DNA of 64,000 nucleotides from VXRD01 sp965232265. GTDB taxonomy: Bacteria > Latescibacterota > UBA2968. This document shows, in pieces, positions 37,473 to 45,916 of the stretch. The translations under genes were made by a program, and so were the position numbers. The first letter of the stretch is position 1; the number at the start of each line of letters is the position of its first letter. The stretch covers positions 3,286,001 to 3,350,000 of the forward strand of contig CBDDPH010000002.1 of the NCBI GenBank assembly GCA_965232265.1, in the 5' to 3' direction. Below the pieces are notes generated by a model. It was not told the origin of the DNA. It saw nothing but the letters and a program-made list of their open reading frames with translations, and searched no databases.

Positions 37473-37551
37473 CTGGATTGCGGCTAACACCATGCCGCAA
37501 TGACGGGTACTATCCCTGTCGTCACGCCTGCATGCCTTAAGCAGGCGTCCA
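37473..37551. repeat. two-hairpin intergenic element, copy 2 (inverted)
   Basis: ATTGCGGC/GCCGCAAT (37477-37501) and ACGCCTGC/GCAGGCGT (37524-37548), with CTGG at the left end and CCAGG at the right. Its reverse complement has the same order of parts as 25421-25494. The stop codon of the neighbouring gene (37537-37539) falls inside the second hairpin's loop. Confidence 0.8.
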
Positions 37552-39282
37552 GGATGGGGAAGGGGCTTTTAACTCTTTATTGGCATTATATATAACGCTA
37601 ACCGATATGGCCGTTTTCCGGGGTGGTATAGGCACAAGCGCGAGATCCTCACCGTAACGCCGGACCGTCTGCCACTCTGCACGCTCCCCATCCAGTTTTA
37701 TCTCGACAAGAGATGTCTTCGAATCTTTCGCTGGAATCGCAAGACACAGGGCACTGTGTGATCTTTCCCCCTCAAGCGCGAATTCCAGCCTGCATCCCTG
37801 CCGGGTCATCCCGTTGAACCGCCACGTATCGCGTGCCTCCCAGAATGTCAGCCATTGGTCAAAAGACCAGATGGGAAATCGCCTCTCATTCGCCTGGCGA
37901 AGCAATTCTCGTCCTTGAGGCCGAGAGAACCTCACCCAGTTGCCGGGGTGGATACACACCCCGTAAGGCGTGTGAAAGCGGGTCTCTATATCCGAGAAAA
38001 TCCGATCCAGCACAGCCGCAAAAACCTGCGGCGATAGCCGATAGGAATATTCTGCGGTCCCGAACATAATATCATCTGCAAGCTGCGTGTGTTGCTGGAA
38101 GACATTGAGCACCCGGCCATCTGGCCAGCAGAAACGCATCGGCATAGCACCTCCAAACGCAGCATACGGCGCATCTTCTCGGCTGTACCCATACGTACCG
38201 GAAAAATAATTCCCATCCATCCCCACACCCAGTTTCTCCATAACCTCGACCGGTTCCAGATATCCGGCCCAGGCTGTGCAGTGGTTCCGCAGAGACCGCG
38301 CGGGCGTATCGAACCGGTCTTGAAACATCCGGATCTGCCGCTCGAACTCTGTCAGACGCTCCGATATAGAGCACCCGTCCAGAGGTCGAAGATTCGGATG
38401 CGGTCCCACATCGTGCTGGACGCGGTACCTCGCCACGTCCGACACCGTAGATTGGGTCCGGTTCGGAATAATATAGAGATTCATGCGCCCGCTTGCGGCT
38501 GCCACATCCCCGAATTCCGCATCATTGCTCGCCACATTCGCGTTATCTTCATCACCGGAATAAAGGAGAATGCCGGGCGCCGTCCCCGGCAGATGCGACA
38601 GAAGCGGCACAGGCCCCGGCAGGTAGCGCCGCACCGTATCCACAAACAGTCTGGAAAGCAGGTCAGCAAAGGGAACCCAGCCAGAGTCCAGAGGCCCGAT
38701 ATCAATTGCCATACTGGACGGGCGAGCGCATCCTGTGCCCTCGGGAACCACCTCGGCGCGATTCGGATTGCCCTGCCGCAGTAACAGGATACAGAGAGCC
38801 AGATCAAACGCAAATGCCACGATCCTTCCCCGTCCCACCACCGTCTCTGTAATCCCGACGCTTTCTCCATTATAGCAGTCTGTATATGAAAAATAGCCCA
38901 ACACCTGAACCCCGGGCGCTGGGCTATAGTTATTTGCATGACCCACAATGGGAAATCGCTCCCCCGCCATGCCCGCAGCCGGGTACGCGGTAACCCGCAA
39001 CCGCAGTGGCACTTCCTTTTCCCCCTCATACACAAGCCCGGCTGCCTCGGCCAGAGGACCCTCGGGCAGAAAGCAGACCACCGTCCCACCTCGGCGTGCG
39101 AAATCAACCAGAGAACGGCTACTTTGAGACGCAGGGCAAACCACCACTGGCGTATCTTCGGGATCCAGTTCCGAAATCCGATCCGGTCCCACCATCTCGC
39201 ACAGGACCAATCCCCACATCCTGAACATCTCTTCCAGATAGGCCGAAAGATCGGGGCCATCGGATAAAATGGCGACACGCAT
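37537..39282 (-). CDS. polysaccharide-deacetylase-like protein with glutamine-amidotransferase-like N-terminal fold
   Basis: 581 residues; no close family recognised. The first ~200 residues (MRVAILSDGPDLSAYLEEM, then a GTVVCFLPEG block) look like the ThuA/class-I GATase-like domain often attached to glycan enzymes. From about 240, GILLYSGDEDNANVAS and HDVGPHPNLRPL suggest a NodB-type polysaccharide deacetylase barrel with an Asp and two His as metal ligands. The C-terminus appears beta-rich. The last codons (PSWTPA) and the stop are supplied by a repeat element, so the original end may have been lost. It starts two bases after the Gfo/Idh stop. Confidence 0.6.
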   Translation of the reverse strand: MRVAILSDGPDLSAYLEEMFRMWGLVLCEMVGPDRISELDPEDTPVVVCPASQSSRSLVDFARRGGTVVCFLPEGPLAEAAGLVYEGEKEVPLRLRVTAYPAAGMAGERFPIVGHANNYSPAPGVQVLGYFSYTDCYNGESVGITETVVGRGRIVAFAFDLALCILLLRQGNPNRAEVVPEGTGCARPSSMAIDIGPLDSGWVPFADLLSRLFVDTVRRYLPGPVPLLSHLPGTAPGILLYSGDEDNANVASNDAEFGDVAAASGRMNLYIIPNRTQSTVSDVARYRVQHDVGPHPNLRPLDGCSISERLTEFERQIRMFQDRFDTPARSLRNHCTAWAGYLEPVEVMEKLGVGMDGNYFSGTYGYSREDAPYAAFGGAMPMRFCWPDGRVLNVFQQHTQLADDIMFGTAEYSYRLSPQVFAAVLDRIFSDIETRFHTPYGVCIHPGNWVRFSRPQGRELLRQANERRFPIWSFDQWLTFWEARDTWRFNGMTRQGCRLEFALEGERSHSALCLAIPAKDSKTSLVEIKLDGERAEWQTVRRYGEDLALVPIPPRKTAISVSVIYNANKELKAPSPSWTPA

Positions 39283-39284
39283 GC

Positions 39285-40460
39285 TCAGACTCCTTCTGGC
39301 ATCTGCCCGGAAGACCGCATCTCATTTGGACGAAAATCGGGAACTTTCATCAGTTCGGTTCCCCGAGCGATGGACTCCGCGGCCAGAACCGCAGGTGCCG
39401 CCGTTTCCATCGCCCTGTACACATCGAACTCCAGAGGCTTATTTTTAACCACGGCATTCCAAAAAGCGGTGTGGACGTAATAGTCTGCATCCCCATGGCC
39501 ACTGCCGTGCGCTTCTAAAGGCGCATCCGTGCGCTCAAACTTCCAATCTACTTCGGCCATATCGTGCATCTGGGAATCCGCCAGCCACATCAGGGGGCGA
39601 CCCTGTTCAGACCGCTTCCACTCCACGCACCCCCTCGTCCCAATAATCTGGTACCAGTGATGTCCTCTACGGCTCGGGATCTTCTGAGTAAACCCGGTCG
39701 CCATCCGCAACAACCTGTCCTTCTCCGTCTTCATCAATGCGACCTGAATATCCGGTTGATCGATCTCTGGATGCGAATAGCTGGGCGACGCAGTGCTCAT
39801 CGCCGTCACCTCAACGACCCGGTCATCCAGAACCTTCAGCATCGGACTCAACTCGTGCGGAAGATAGTGAATCGGCGGCATCACCTGCAGCCAGGTCGGC
39901 TCTGCCTCTGGATGCGATGGAAGCTCTTCTACCCGACACTGCTCGCCTGTCTTGTAATCCTGAAAAAACTGGCGCGTGCCGTAATAGCCGATATACTGCC
40001 CCTCGCAATAAGTCACCCGCCCCAACCGTCCCTCAGCCACCATGTCCCGCCAGGCATCGACAAATCCCCAGTAGCGCGTCTGTTCCGCAAGCTGATAAAC
40101 CCGCCCCGTGCGCTCCGCCGCCGTTACAATCCGCCAGCAATCCGCCATCGTATGCGCGGCGGGAACCTCCATATTCACATGCTTTCCCGCCTCCAGAGCC
40201 TGCGCTGCCATCGCCCCCTGATCCTTCCGGCGGACAACCAGCCCGACCGCGTCCATATCCTCATAAGATAAAAAATCTTCGTAGTCGCTGAACACCTCGA
40301 CATCGTTTCGGTACTCGATCAGAGACAGCGCCCGATCGTGCAGCGGTTCAATCCAGTCGTAGAGTGCGGTAATGCGGTAGCCCGGTATTTTTAGCAAGGT
40401 CCGGACCCAGTGATGGGAACGATGGCCCAACCCGGCAATACCAATGCGTATTTCATCCAT
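39285..40460 (-). CDS. Gfo/Idh/MocA-family oxidoreductase
   Basis: 391 residues. The Rossmann motif is GIAGLGHRSHHW, followed by EAGKHVNMEVPAAHT, the variant (EVP for EKP) seen in GH109-like members that cleave glycosides by an NAD-dependent redox mechanism. HYLPHELSPMLKV holds the probable catalytic His. It may be an NAD(P)-dependent sugar oxidoreductase or such a glycosidase. The position between the heparinase-like and deacetylase-like genes fits glycan breakdown. Confidence 0.83.
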   Translation of the reverse strand: MDEIRIGIAGLGHRSHHWVRTLLKIPGYRITALYDWIEPLHDRALSLIEYRNDVEVFSDYEDFLSYEDMDAVGLVVRRKDQGAMAAQALEAGKHVNMEVPAAHTMADCWRIVTAAERTGRVYQLAEQTRYWGFVDAWRDMVAEGRLGRVTYCEGQYIGYYGTRQFFQDYKTGEQCRVEELPSHPEAEPTWLQVMPPIHYLPHELSPMLKVLDDRVVEVTAMSTASPSYSHPEIDQPDIQVALMKTEKDRLLRMATGFTQKIPSRRGHHWYQIIGTRGCVEWKRSEQGRPLMWLADSQMHDMAEVDWKFERTDAPLEAHGSGHGDADYYVHTAFWNAVVKNKPLEFDVYRAMETAAPAVLAAESIARGTELMKVPDFRPNEMRSSGQMPEGV

Positions 40461-40494
40461 CTCTCACCCTCTTCTTTCCAGAGACCCGCGAGGC

Positions 40495-42792
40495 TCAACA
40501 CAACGTTGCCACCACCGCACCGCTTTGATCCCTTTTCTCCGCGCGCAACGTCTCACCCACCCAAACCTTCAACTCGCCATTGGGCAACGGCACCATCAGC
40601 GTGCCATCGTCCATCAGAACCGGATCACCTTCGGGCACATCTCCCCCCCTGTGCGGTCGCAAAACCGCAATAAATGTGGCCTCTTCCTGCGGTATCGGTG
40701 TCTCAGCCGTCACATGATACTCCCTGAGTTGAACGCGCTCCCTCGGCGGTGGATCAAACTGATCTGTCTGACTGATTTTCAAATTTTCTGGACACAGCAG
40801 AGACACCACACACCCCGCATCACCAGTCGTAATTTTCAGCGTCTGCCCCTCGACATCCATTTCCGTTTCAGCATGCAAATAATACTGAAATGTCGAAGCC
40901 TCGTGTGCCACCACCGTATCGCAAATCACCACCGCATCGGGTTTTGCAAACAAAATCTGCCGCGTAAATTTTTTCAGCTTACCCCCATAAGCCGGAGCGG
41001 CTTCGCCAGCCATATAGTCGAATACATCCGACGTTTGAAAATCCAGAATTTCACCCACCGATGCAGCCTGATTGCGCAACTGACTCTCGCCATTTACCCC
41101 AATGCAGTTGGTTGATTTTGTATGGTGCATCCAGTTCTTGTGGTGGTCGCTGCCGTGAATATCGCGCTGACCCGTGTGGATCAACAAACGCTCGCCAAAA
41201 GCAAATAGCGAAAACGAATTTTGCGCGTCAAACCCGTGACTCTGCGATCCCAACGGACTGCTCTTAAAAATGACCGACACATTGTTCTTCCCATCCGTCA
41301 AATCCGAATTCATCGCCACCAACCCCGTACCGCGAAAACATTTTGAAGCAGGCAAATCCTCCGGTGCTTTCGCACGTACCTCTGGCAACGCGCCCCGCAC
41401 AAAATCGATATAGAGCGACCGTCCAGCACCCACGGCATCCAACCGGTGCTCTCTCGTCTTTTCTTTCATTTTCTTTGAGTGCATATCCACATACCATTGC
41501 CAATATGGATTGCGCGCCTGAGCCGCCAGCGTACGCATCAAATCGCAATTCTGATCCGACGTTCTCATCGTCGTCAAATCGCCCACGCCACCCCCTCGCG
41601 TACCCGGAGGCTGAAAATACATCGGAAAATCGCCAGCACGCGCAAAATACGGCTTGCAATACGCATCAATCCCCATTGCCGCCTGCATGATATCTGCCCA
41701 CCACGTAAAGCGCTGAACATAACTCTCCCAGTATTGCAATCCCTGGTGCCACCCCCCATCCTCATCGCACCACGCGGGATATACCGCACCAAACACATTC
41801 ATAGCGAACCACACCCACTCCTCCGCTTCGGGAATCTCATCCAAAAACGTCACGCCAATCTCACCCAAAAAATGCCAGGCACGACCGGCATGGCTGCCAT
41901 AAGGATGCCACAAATAGCGCATCTCAGTCGCCAGATGATCGTACATCTCCTGCCCCTGCACCTTCATCGCCGCGCGGCATATCTCGCGCTCTTCTTCGCG
42001 CAACAAATCGTTCACAAACGTATAAGTGCGGCAAAAATAGTAATTATAAGGCATACCCGCTTCGTCATTATACCGATAGCCTGTCGCCCCCAGAGGATCC
42101 CATCTGGCACACGCCAGCAGCAGTTCTTTCGCCTTCTCGCCATAGTGATCCTGCCCACCCAAAAGCCGCGTAAAAGCCAGCGTCGCCGCGCTATTCAACA
42201 CGCGAATCGTGTACATCCGATTTCCCCACCAGATCTCCCGCCATTCCTCGCTCAGAACAACCGTCCCCTCGGGATACAGGGGCGGTTCTTTGGTAGATGG
42301 CATATCGGCCAAAATATCTTCGCACGTTGCGACCAGATCGTCGTAAATCGGTTTCAAATCGCCCCGTGCCCGTGCGCGCAAGCCATCCAAATCCTCTGGA
42401 CGCACAAACAGGCGCGGATGGCACTTTGGGATGCGCCCGATCAATTCACTGCGTTTGGGCAAGGGCAATGCCTTTGCATTCTGGGCAATCACAAAAGCGC
42501 GTCCCGAACTCCACTCCGACACCTTTCCTCCCTCATCGACAAACCGGAACCGCCAGTACCACTGTCCCGATTCAAATACCTCTGCTGGGCGATGAACCGT
42601 ATAGGTCACGCCCTTAGCCTCGTACGCGACCATGGAAAAATCCGCGCCCCGCGCACACTGGATATCATAGCTCACAGCATGCGCCTGCGGGCGCCACACA
42701 AATGCAGGTGGCGTCTCCTCTGTCGTCACATTTTCTGGTCTAAATCCCCATTCTCCCGGTCCCGCAGGTCTTTCGTCAATTGTCAATGCCAT
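40495..42792 (-). CDS. heparinase II/III-family polysaccharide lyase (DUF4962)
   Basis: 765 residues. The N-terminal ~100 residues are a fibronectin-like domain (FVWRPQAHAVSYDIQCARG), then an alpha-barrel with HAGRAWHFLGEIG and DEDGGWHQGLQYWESYVQRF (catalytic Tyr/His candidates). A beta-sandwich with SHGFDAQNSFSLFAFGERLL and DHHKNWMHHTKSTN is the usual heparinase II/III C-terminal domain. These lyases cut uronate-containing, often sulfated, glycans by beta-elimination. There is no signal peptide, unusual for an endolyase; it probably acts on imported oligosaccharides. Confidence 0.88.
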   Translation of the reverse strand: MALTIDERPAGPGEWGFRPENVTTEETPPAFVWRPQAHAVSYDIQCARGADFSMVAYEAKGVTYTVHRPAEVFESGQWYWRFRFVDEGGKVSEWSSGRAFVIAQNAKALPLPKRSELIGRIPKCHPRLFVRPEDLDGLRARARGDLKPIYDDLVATCEDILADMPSTKEPPLYPEGTVVLSEEWREIWWGNRMYTIRVLNSAATLAFTRLLGGQDHYGEKAKELLLACARWDPLGATGYRYNDEAGMPYNYYFCRTYTFVNDLLREEEREICRAAMKVQGQEMYDHLATEMRYLWHPYGSHAGRAWHFLGEIGVTFLDEIPEAEEWVWFAMNVFGAVYPAWCDEDGGWHQGLQYWESYVQRFTWWADIMQAAMGIDAYCKPYFARAGDFPMYFQPPGTRGGGVGDLTTMRTSDQNCDLMRTLAAQARNPYWQWYVDMHSKKMKEKTREHRLDAVGAGRSLYIDFVRGALPEVRAKAPEDLPASKCFRGTGLVAMNSDLTDGKNNVSVIFKSSPLGSQSHGFDAQNSFSLFAFGERLLIHTGQRDIHGSDHHKNWMHHTKSTNCIGVNGESQLRNQAASVGEILDFQTSDVFDYMAGEAAPAYGGKLKKFTRQILFAKPDAVVICDTVVAHEASTFQYYLHAETEMDVEGQTLKITTGDAGCVVSLLCPENLKISQTDQFDPPPRERVQLREYHVTAETPIPQEEATFIAVLRPHRGGDVPEGDPVLMDDGTLMVPLPNGELKVWVGETLRAEKRDQSGAVVATLC

Positions 42793-42803
42793 TTTTTTCT
42801 CCT

Positions 42804-44135
42804 TTATCGAACGATCCGGCGGAAGGGTTCCGAGTGCAGGTCACATACGAGCAGATCGTCGATAGAATCATTTTCAAGCCCCTGTTTGATAACGCGCAAA
42901 GAGGCTTCAACCGCATCAGCAGTAATACGCACATCTTCTTCGGTATGTGCAAGCGTGGGGCCAAAGCCCATGTAACAATGCACGCCCCGGCGGGCCATCT
43001 CCTGAATAAAAAGCGTCTGCACTTTGCCGCGCAATGCCTCATCGGGCAAATCGAGCGCCAGATTAGGCGTTGCGGGAAATCCCTTACACGATCCCGAAAG
43101 ACCAGCAGACGAGACGGCTTCGTCAATTGCCCCGGCCACTTTTTGGCCCATTTCGGATAGGTGTGTCTCGCTATCGCGCCTTTTGAGTTCGCGGATGGTG
43201 GTCAGCGACGCAACAGGACCGACATTATCGCTCCAATACGAACTGGAAATAAACATCGCTTTGGCGGGTTCCATCGCCTCGCGCGAGCCGACAACAGCCC
43301 CCATCGGATACCCATTGGACATGCCTTTGGCAATCACCGTGATATCTGGCGTAACACCCAAATACTTCTGCATACCGCCAAGAGACTCGCGCCAGCCGCA
43401 GGAGACTTCGTCGAAGATGAGCAAAGCGCCGTGCCTGTGGGCGAGTTCTTTGACCCCTTCGAGATACCCCTCTTCGGGCCAATCAGACCGGGCCGGCTCC
43501 ATCATAACCGCGGCGACCTCGCTCTGATATTCGTTCAACAAACGGCCGAGCATATCGAGATCGCCATAGGCAAATGGAATCGCCGTTCCCGCCAAGGCAC
43601 GCGGCACACCAATAGGCTCAATACCGGCAAAGGGATATTCGCCACGCTCGGGATCGACGAGATAATTTGCCGATTGATACCAATCGTGCCAACCGTGATA
43701 ACCGCAAAAAAGAATGACATCTCGATTTGTCGTACCCCGAGCAATGCGAGCCGCCACCGCACAGGCTTCCCCTCCCCCCTTTGTATAGCGCACCATTTCA
43801 GCACTCGGTATGGTATTGATCAACTCATCTGCCAGCTCAATTTCGAGCGCACTGTTCATGGAATGCAGGCTACCCAGATCAATCTGCTTTTTAACAGCAC
43901 CATCGACAACGGGATCTGCATAGCCCAAAATAATAGCGCCCAAAGCGCGAATCCAATCGATATACTCATTGCCATCAACATCGACAAATCGCGCGCCTTT
44001 TGATCGCGCGATATAGAGAGGACTAACCCCATTTGCAACGCGGTCAGCTCTTCGGCTGATGAGCTGTGTCCACCCCGGAATCCGTTCTCCCGCCTTTTTA
44101 TACAATTCTAACGATCTCGTGACATCGTGTGACAT
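42804..44135 (-). CDS. class III aminotransferase (glutamate-1-semialdehyde aminomutase-like)
   Basis: 443 residues from the ATG at 44135, two bases after the preceding stop. Features: YTKGGGEACAVAARIAR for PLP phosphate, GYHGWHDW, FDEVSCGWR with D242, and the PLP lysine K270 (VIAKGMSNGYP). The similarity to glutamate-1-semialdehyde aminomutase is typical of catabolic relatives, so haem synthesis is not implied. It likely moves an amino group on a small acid or amino-sugar product of this cluster. An upstream in-frame TTG adds five residues but overlaps the previous gene. Confidence 0.85.
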   Translation of the reverse strand: MSHDVTRSLELYKKAGERIPGWTQLISRRADRVANGVSPLYIARSKGARFVDVDGNEYIDWIRALGAIILGYADPVVDGAVKKQIDLGSLHSMNSALEIELADELINTIPSAEMVRYTKGGGEACAVAARIARGTTNRDVILFCGYHGWHDWYQSANYLVDPERGEYPFAGIEPIGVPRALAGTAIPFAYGDLDMLGRLLNEYQSEVAAVMMEPARSDWPEEGYLEGVKELAHRHGALLIFDEVSCGWRESLGGMQKYLGVTPDITVIAKGMSNGYPMGAVVGSREAMEPAKAMFISSSYWSDNVGPVASLTTIRELKRRDSETHLSEMGQKVAGAIDEAVSSAGLSGSCKGFPATPNLALDLPDEALRGKVQTLFIQEMARRGVHCYMGFGPTLAHTEEDVRITADAVEASLRVIKQGLENDSIDDLLVCDLHSEPFRRIVR

Positions 44136-44137
44136 GG

Positions 44138-45145
44138 CTATTCCCGCCAATTAAAAATGACACCCAGCATAGATTTTTCACGCGCATAAGCCATTTCATA
44201 AGCTTGGACCATTTCCGTATAATGCAAACGGTGCGTAATAAGACGGCTGGGCTGAAGTTTTTTTTCTGCCATAAGAGAAAGAACGTGATCGCAATGACCC
44301 AAATGGCCCGATGCATCGGCATGCGGATATAATTGGGCATCTTCTCCATGCACGGCAATCAGAGATATCCCCTTGGCGTAAAACCACTCCATTGCCAGAG
44401 GGTTAAAATCAAGCGGTGGTTCACCCCGTCCCAGAAGGCTGACAATAGAAACCCGACCATTTGGCCGCACAATTTCAACAGATGTTCTGAAAGCCGGCCA
44501 TGGATTCGCCGTAAGAATAACCAGATCAATACCTCTTCCATTTGTAAAAGCGTCGAGTTTCTCTTCGAGGTCTGCATCATCTGACAAATAAGCCGCGTGG
44601 GCGCCCATTCGCTTTGCCATATCCAACCTGATGGCACTATTTCCAAGCCCAACGACGCGGGCACCAAACAGAGGGCCCAAAGCGACTGCCCCCAGACCGA
44701 GAACACCCAGACCCACAACGGCGACATTTTCGCCGGGTCTAAATAATGCTTTGTGGTAACAATGTGCGCTGAGCGCGTAGAGATGTGCATACACACCATC
44801 TTCATCATCAACTTCAGGGGGTACTTTGAATATGTCACCAAACTGGCTTATGACGTATTCAGATTGGTGAGGCTGAGTCGCCACAACGCGATCACCAACT
44901 TTAAAGCGCGTGACCTCGGCACCAATACCGCGAACAATACCCAGATTGCTATCGCCAACAAATCGCGGATAGTCCGGCGCACCCGGTACGCGATCTGCGC
45001 CTTCAAAATTGCCCCGATCTGTCCCAATTTTAAACGCGCTAATCTGCGTCTCAACCCAGACCTCATCAGCACCAAGCGCGCTCGTATCAAGAGGATGCTC
45101 TTCAAGGCGAAGATATCGCGGACCGTGGAGTATGGCTTTTTTCAT
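44138..45145 (-). CDS. medium-chain dehydrogenase (alcohol dehydrogenase-like, zinc sites lacking)
   Basis: 335 residues with the MDR N-terminal domain (ISAFKIGTDRGNFEG, FKVGDRVVATQPHQSEYV) and a Rossmann motif VVGLGVLGLGAV. The catalytic zinc ligands (Cys in GxCGSD, HE pair) and the structural four-Cys loop are missing, so it is probably a zinc-free NAD(P)-dependent reductase/dehydrogenase. It is tightly packed between a PhyH oxygenase and the class III aminotransferase, suggesting alcohol-to-ketone-to-amine chemistry in sequence (inference). Confidence 0.82.
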   Translation of the reverse strand: MKKAILHGPRYLRLEEHPLDTSALGADEVWVETQISAFKIGTDRGNFEGADRVPGAPDYPRFVGDSNLGIVRGIGAEVTRFKVGDRVVATQPHQSEYVISQFGDIFKVPPEVDDEDGVYAHLYALSAHCYHKALFRPGENVAVVGLGVLGLGAVALGPLFGARVVGLGNSAIRLDMAKRMGAHAAYLSDDADLEEKLDAFTNGRGIDLVILTANPWPAFRTSVEIVRPNGRVSIVSLLGRGEPPLDFNPLAMEWFYAKGISLIAVHGEDAQLYPHADASGHLGHCDHVLSLMAEKKLQPSRLITHRLHYTEMVQAYEMAYAREKSMLGVIFNWRE

Positions 45146-45172
45146 AGGTTTTCACCTTTTTCGATAGTTGTA

Positions 45173-45904
45173 TCATTCAGGTGCATCTCCATATACATTA
45201 AACCCCATCCGGTCCTCACCACGCACCAGATGAATGTGATACTTTTTGTAACACCGCACAATCGGAATGGTCATGCGTATCGCCAATCCCAGGCGTCGGC
45301 GATCAGACGTATTTGCCGCTGAGTAGTGGAGCATGCGCTCGGTAAAGAGGAAAAATTGCCCGGCTTTCATTTTCATCTTCACAACGCGATCCGGATCAAC
45401 ACCGATGTGATCGGGGTCGCCCTGTTGCCGAAAAGCCTGTTCAGGTGTGGCTTTAATGTGCGGGATCATCTTTCGGTGCGACCCCGGCATGAGTTGAACA
45501 CAACTGTTGGTGACATCGGTATCGTCAATCGCCAACCAGGCAGAGACATTGATACCCGGTTCTATTTCGCTGAACCAGAAATTCATATCCTGATGCCAGG
45601 GAATTTCTTTGGCACCGGGGGGTTTGTTAAAAAAGTTGGATTGCCAGAGCACGATGTCCGGACCGAGAATGCCTTCTATCCGATCCATAATTGTCGGATG
45701 TGTACACAAATCGTAAATCGCTCTATTATCGAGATGCCGCGCCTTTTTCCGATTGACGTGAAACGGACCTTCGGCTTCAAAAATTTCGTGCTCAACAACA
45801 GGCCGAATCCGATCCATTTCTTCCGGCGAATGCATCACATAAGGGCCGAGATATCCCTCGTCGTGAAAAAACCGCACATCTTCTGGTGTTAATCGATAGG
45901 ACAT
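45173..45904 (-). CDS. PhyH-family Fe(II)/2-oxoglutarate oxygenase
   Basis: 243 residues. The triad is H104-Q-D106 (PWHQDMNFW) and H193 (RMLHYSAANTS), with R203/R204 for 2-oxoglutarate; CVQLMPGSHRKM lies between. It is the first enzyme after the ABC exporter pair (12-base gap) and the start of the catabolic stretch. The substrate is unknown. Confidence 0.88.
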   Translation of the reverse strand: MSYRLTPEDVRFFHDEGYLGPYVMHSPEEMDRIRPVVEHEIFEAEGPFHVNRKKARHLDNRAIYDLCTHPTIMDRIEGILGPDIVLWQSNFFNKPPGAKEIPWHQDMNFWFSEIEPGINVSAWLAIDDTDVTNSCVQLMPGSHRKMIPHIKATPEQAFRQQGDPDHIGVDPDRVVKMKMKAGQFFLFTERMLHYSAANTSDRRRLGLAIRMTIPIVRCYKKYHIHLVRGEDRMGFNVYGDAPE

Positions 45905-45916
45905 TTTTCCTCCAAA

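Noticed and set aside
41479..42975. 498-codon open frame on the plus strand
   Set aside because: It is antisense to the well-supported heparinase II/III gene, is rich in Arg, Ile, His and Cys, and has no ribosome site or known domain. It is a codon-usage shadow.
42804..44135. hemL (haem biosynthesis)
   Set aside because: Similarity is at the class III aminotransferase level; the catabolic neighbours and lack of haem genes do not support it.
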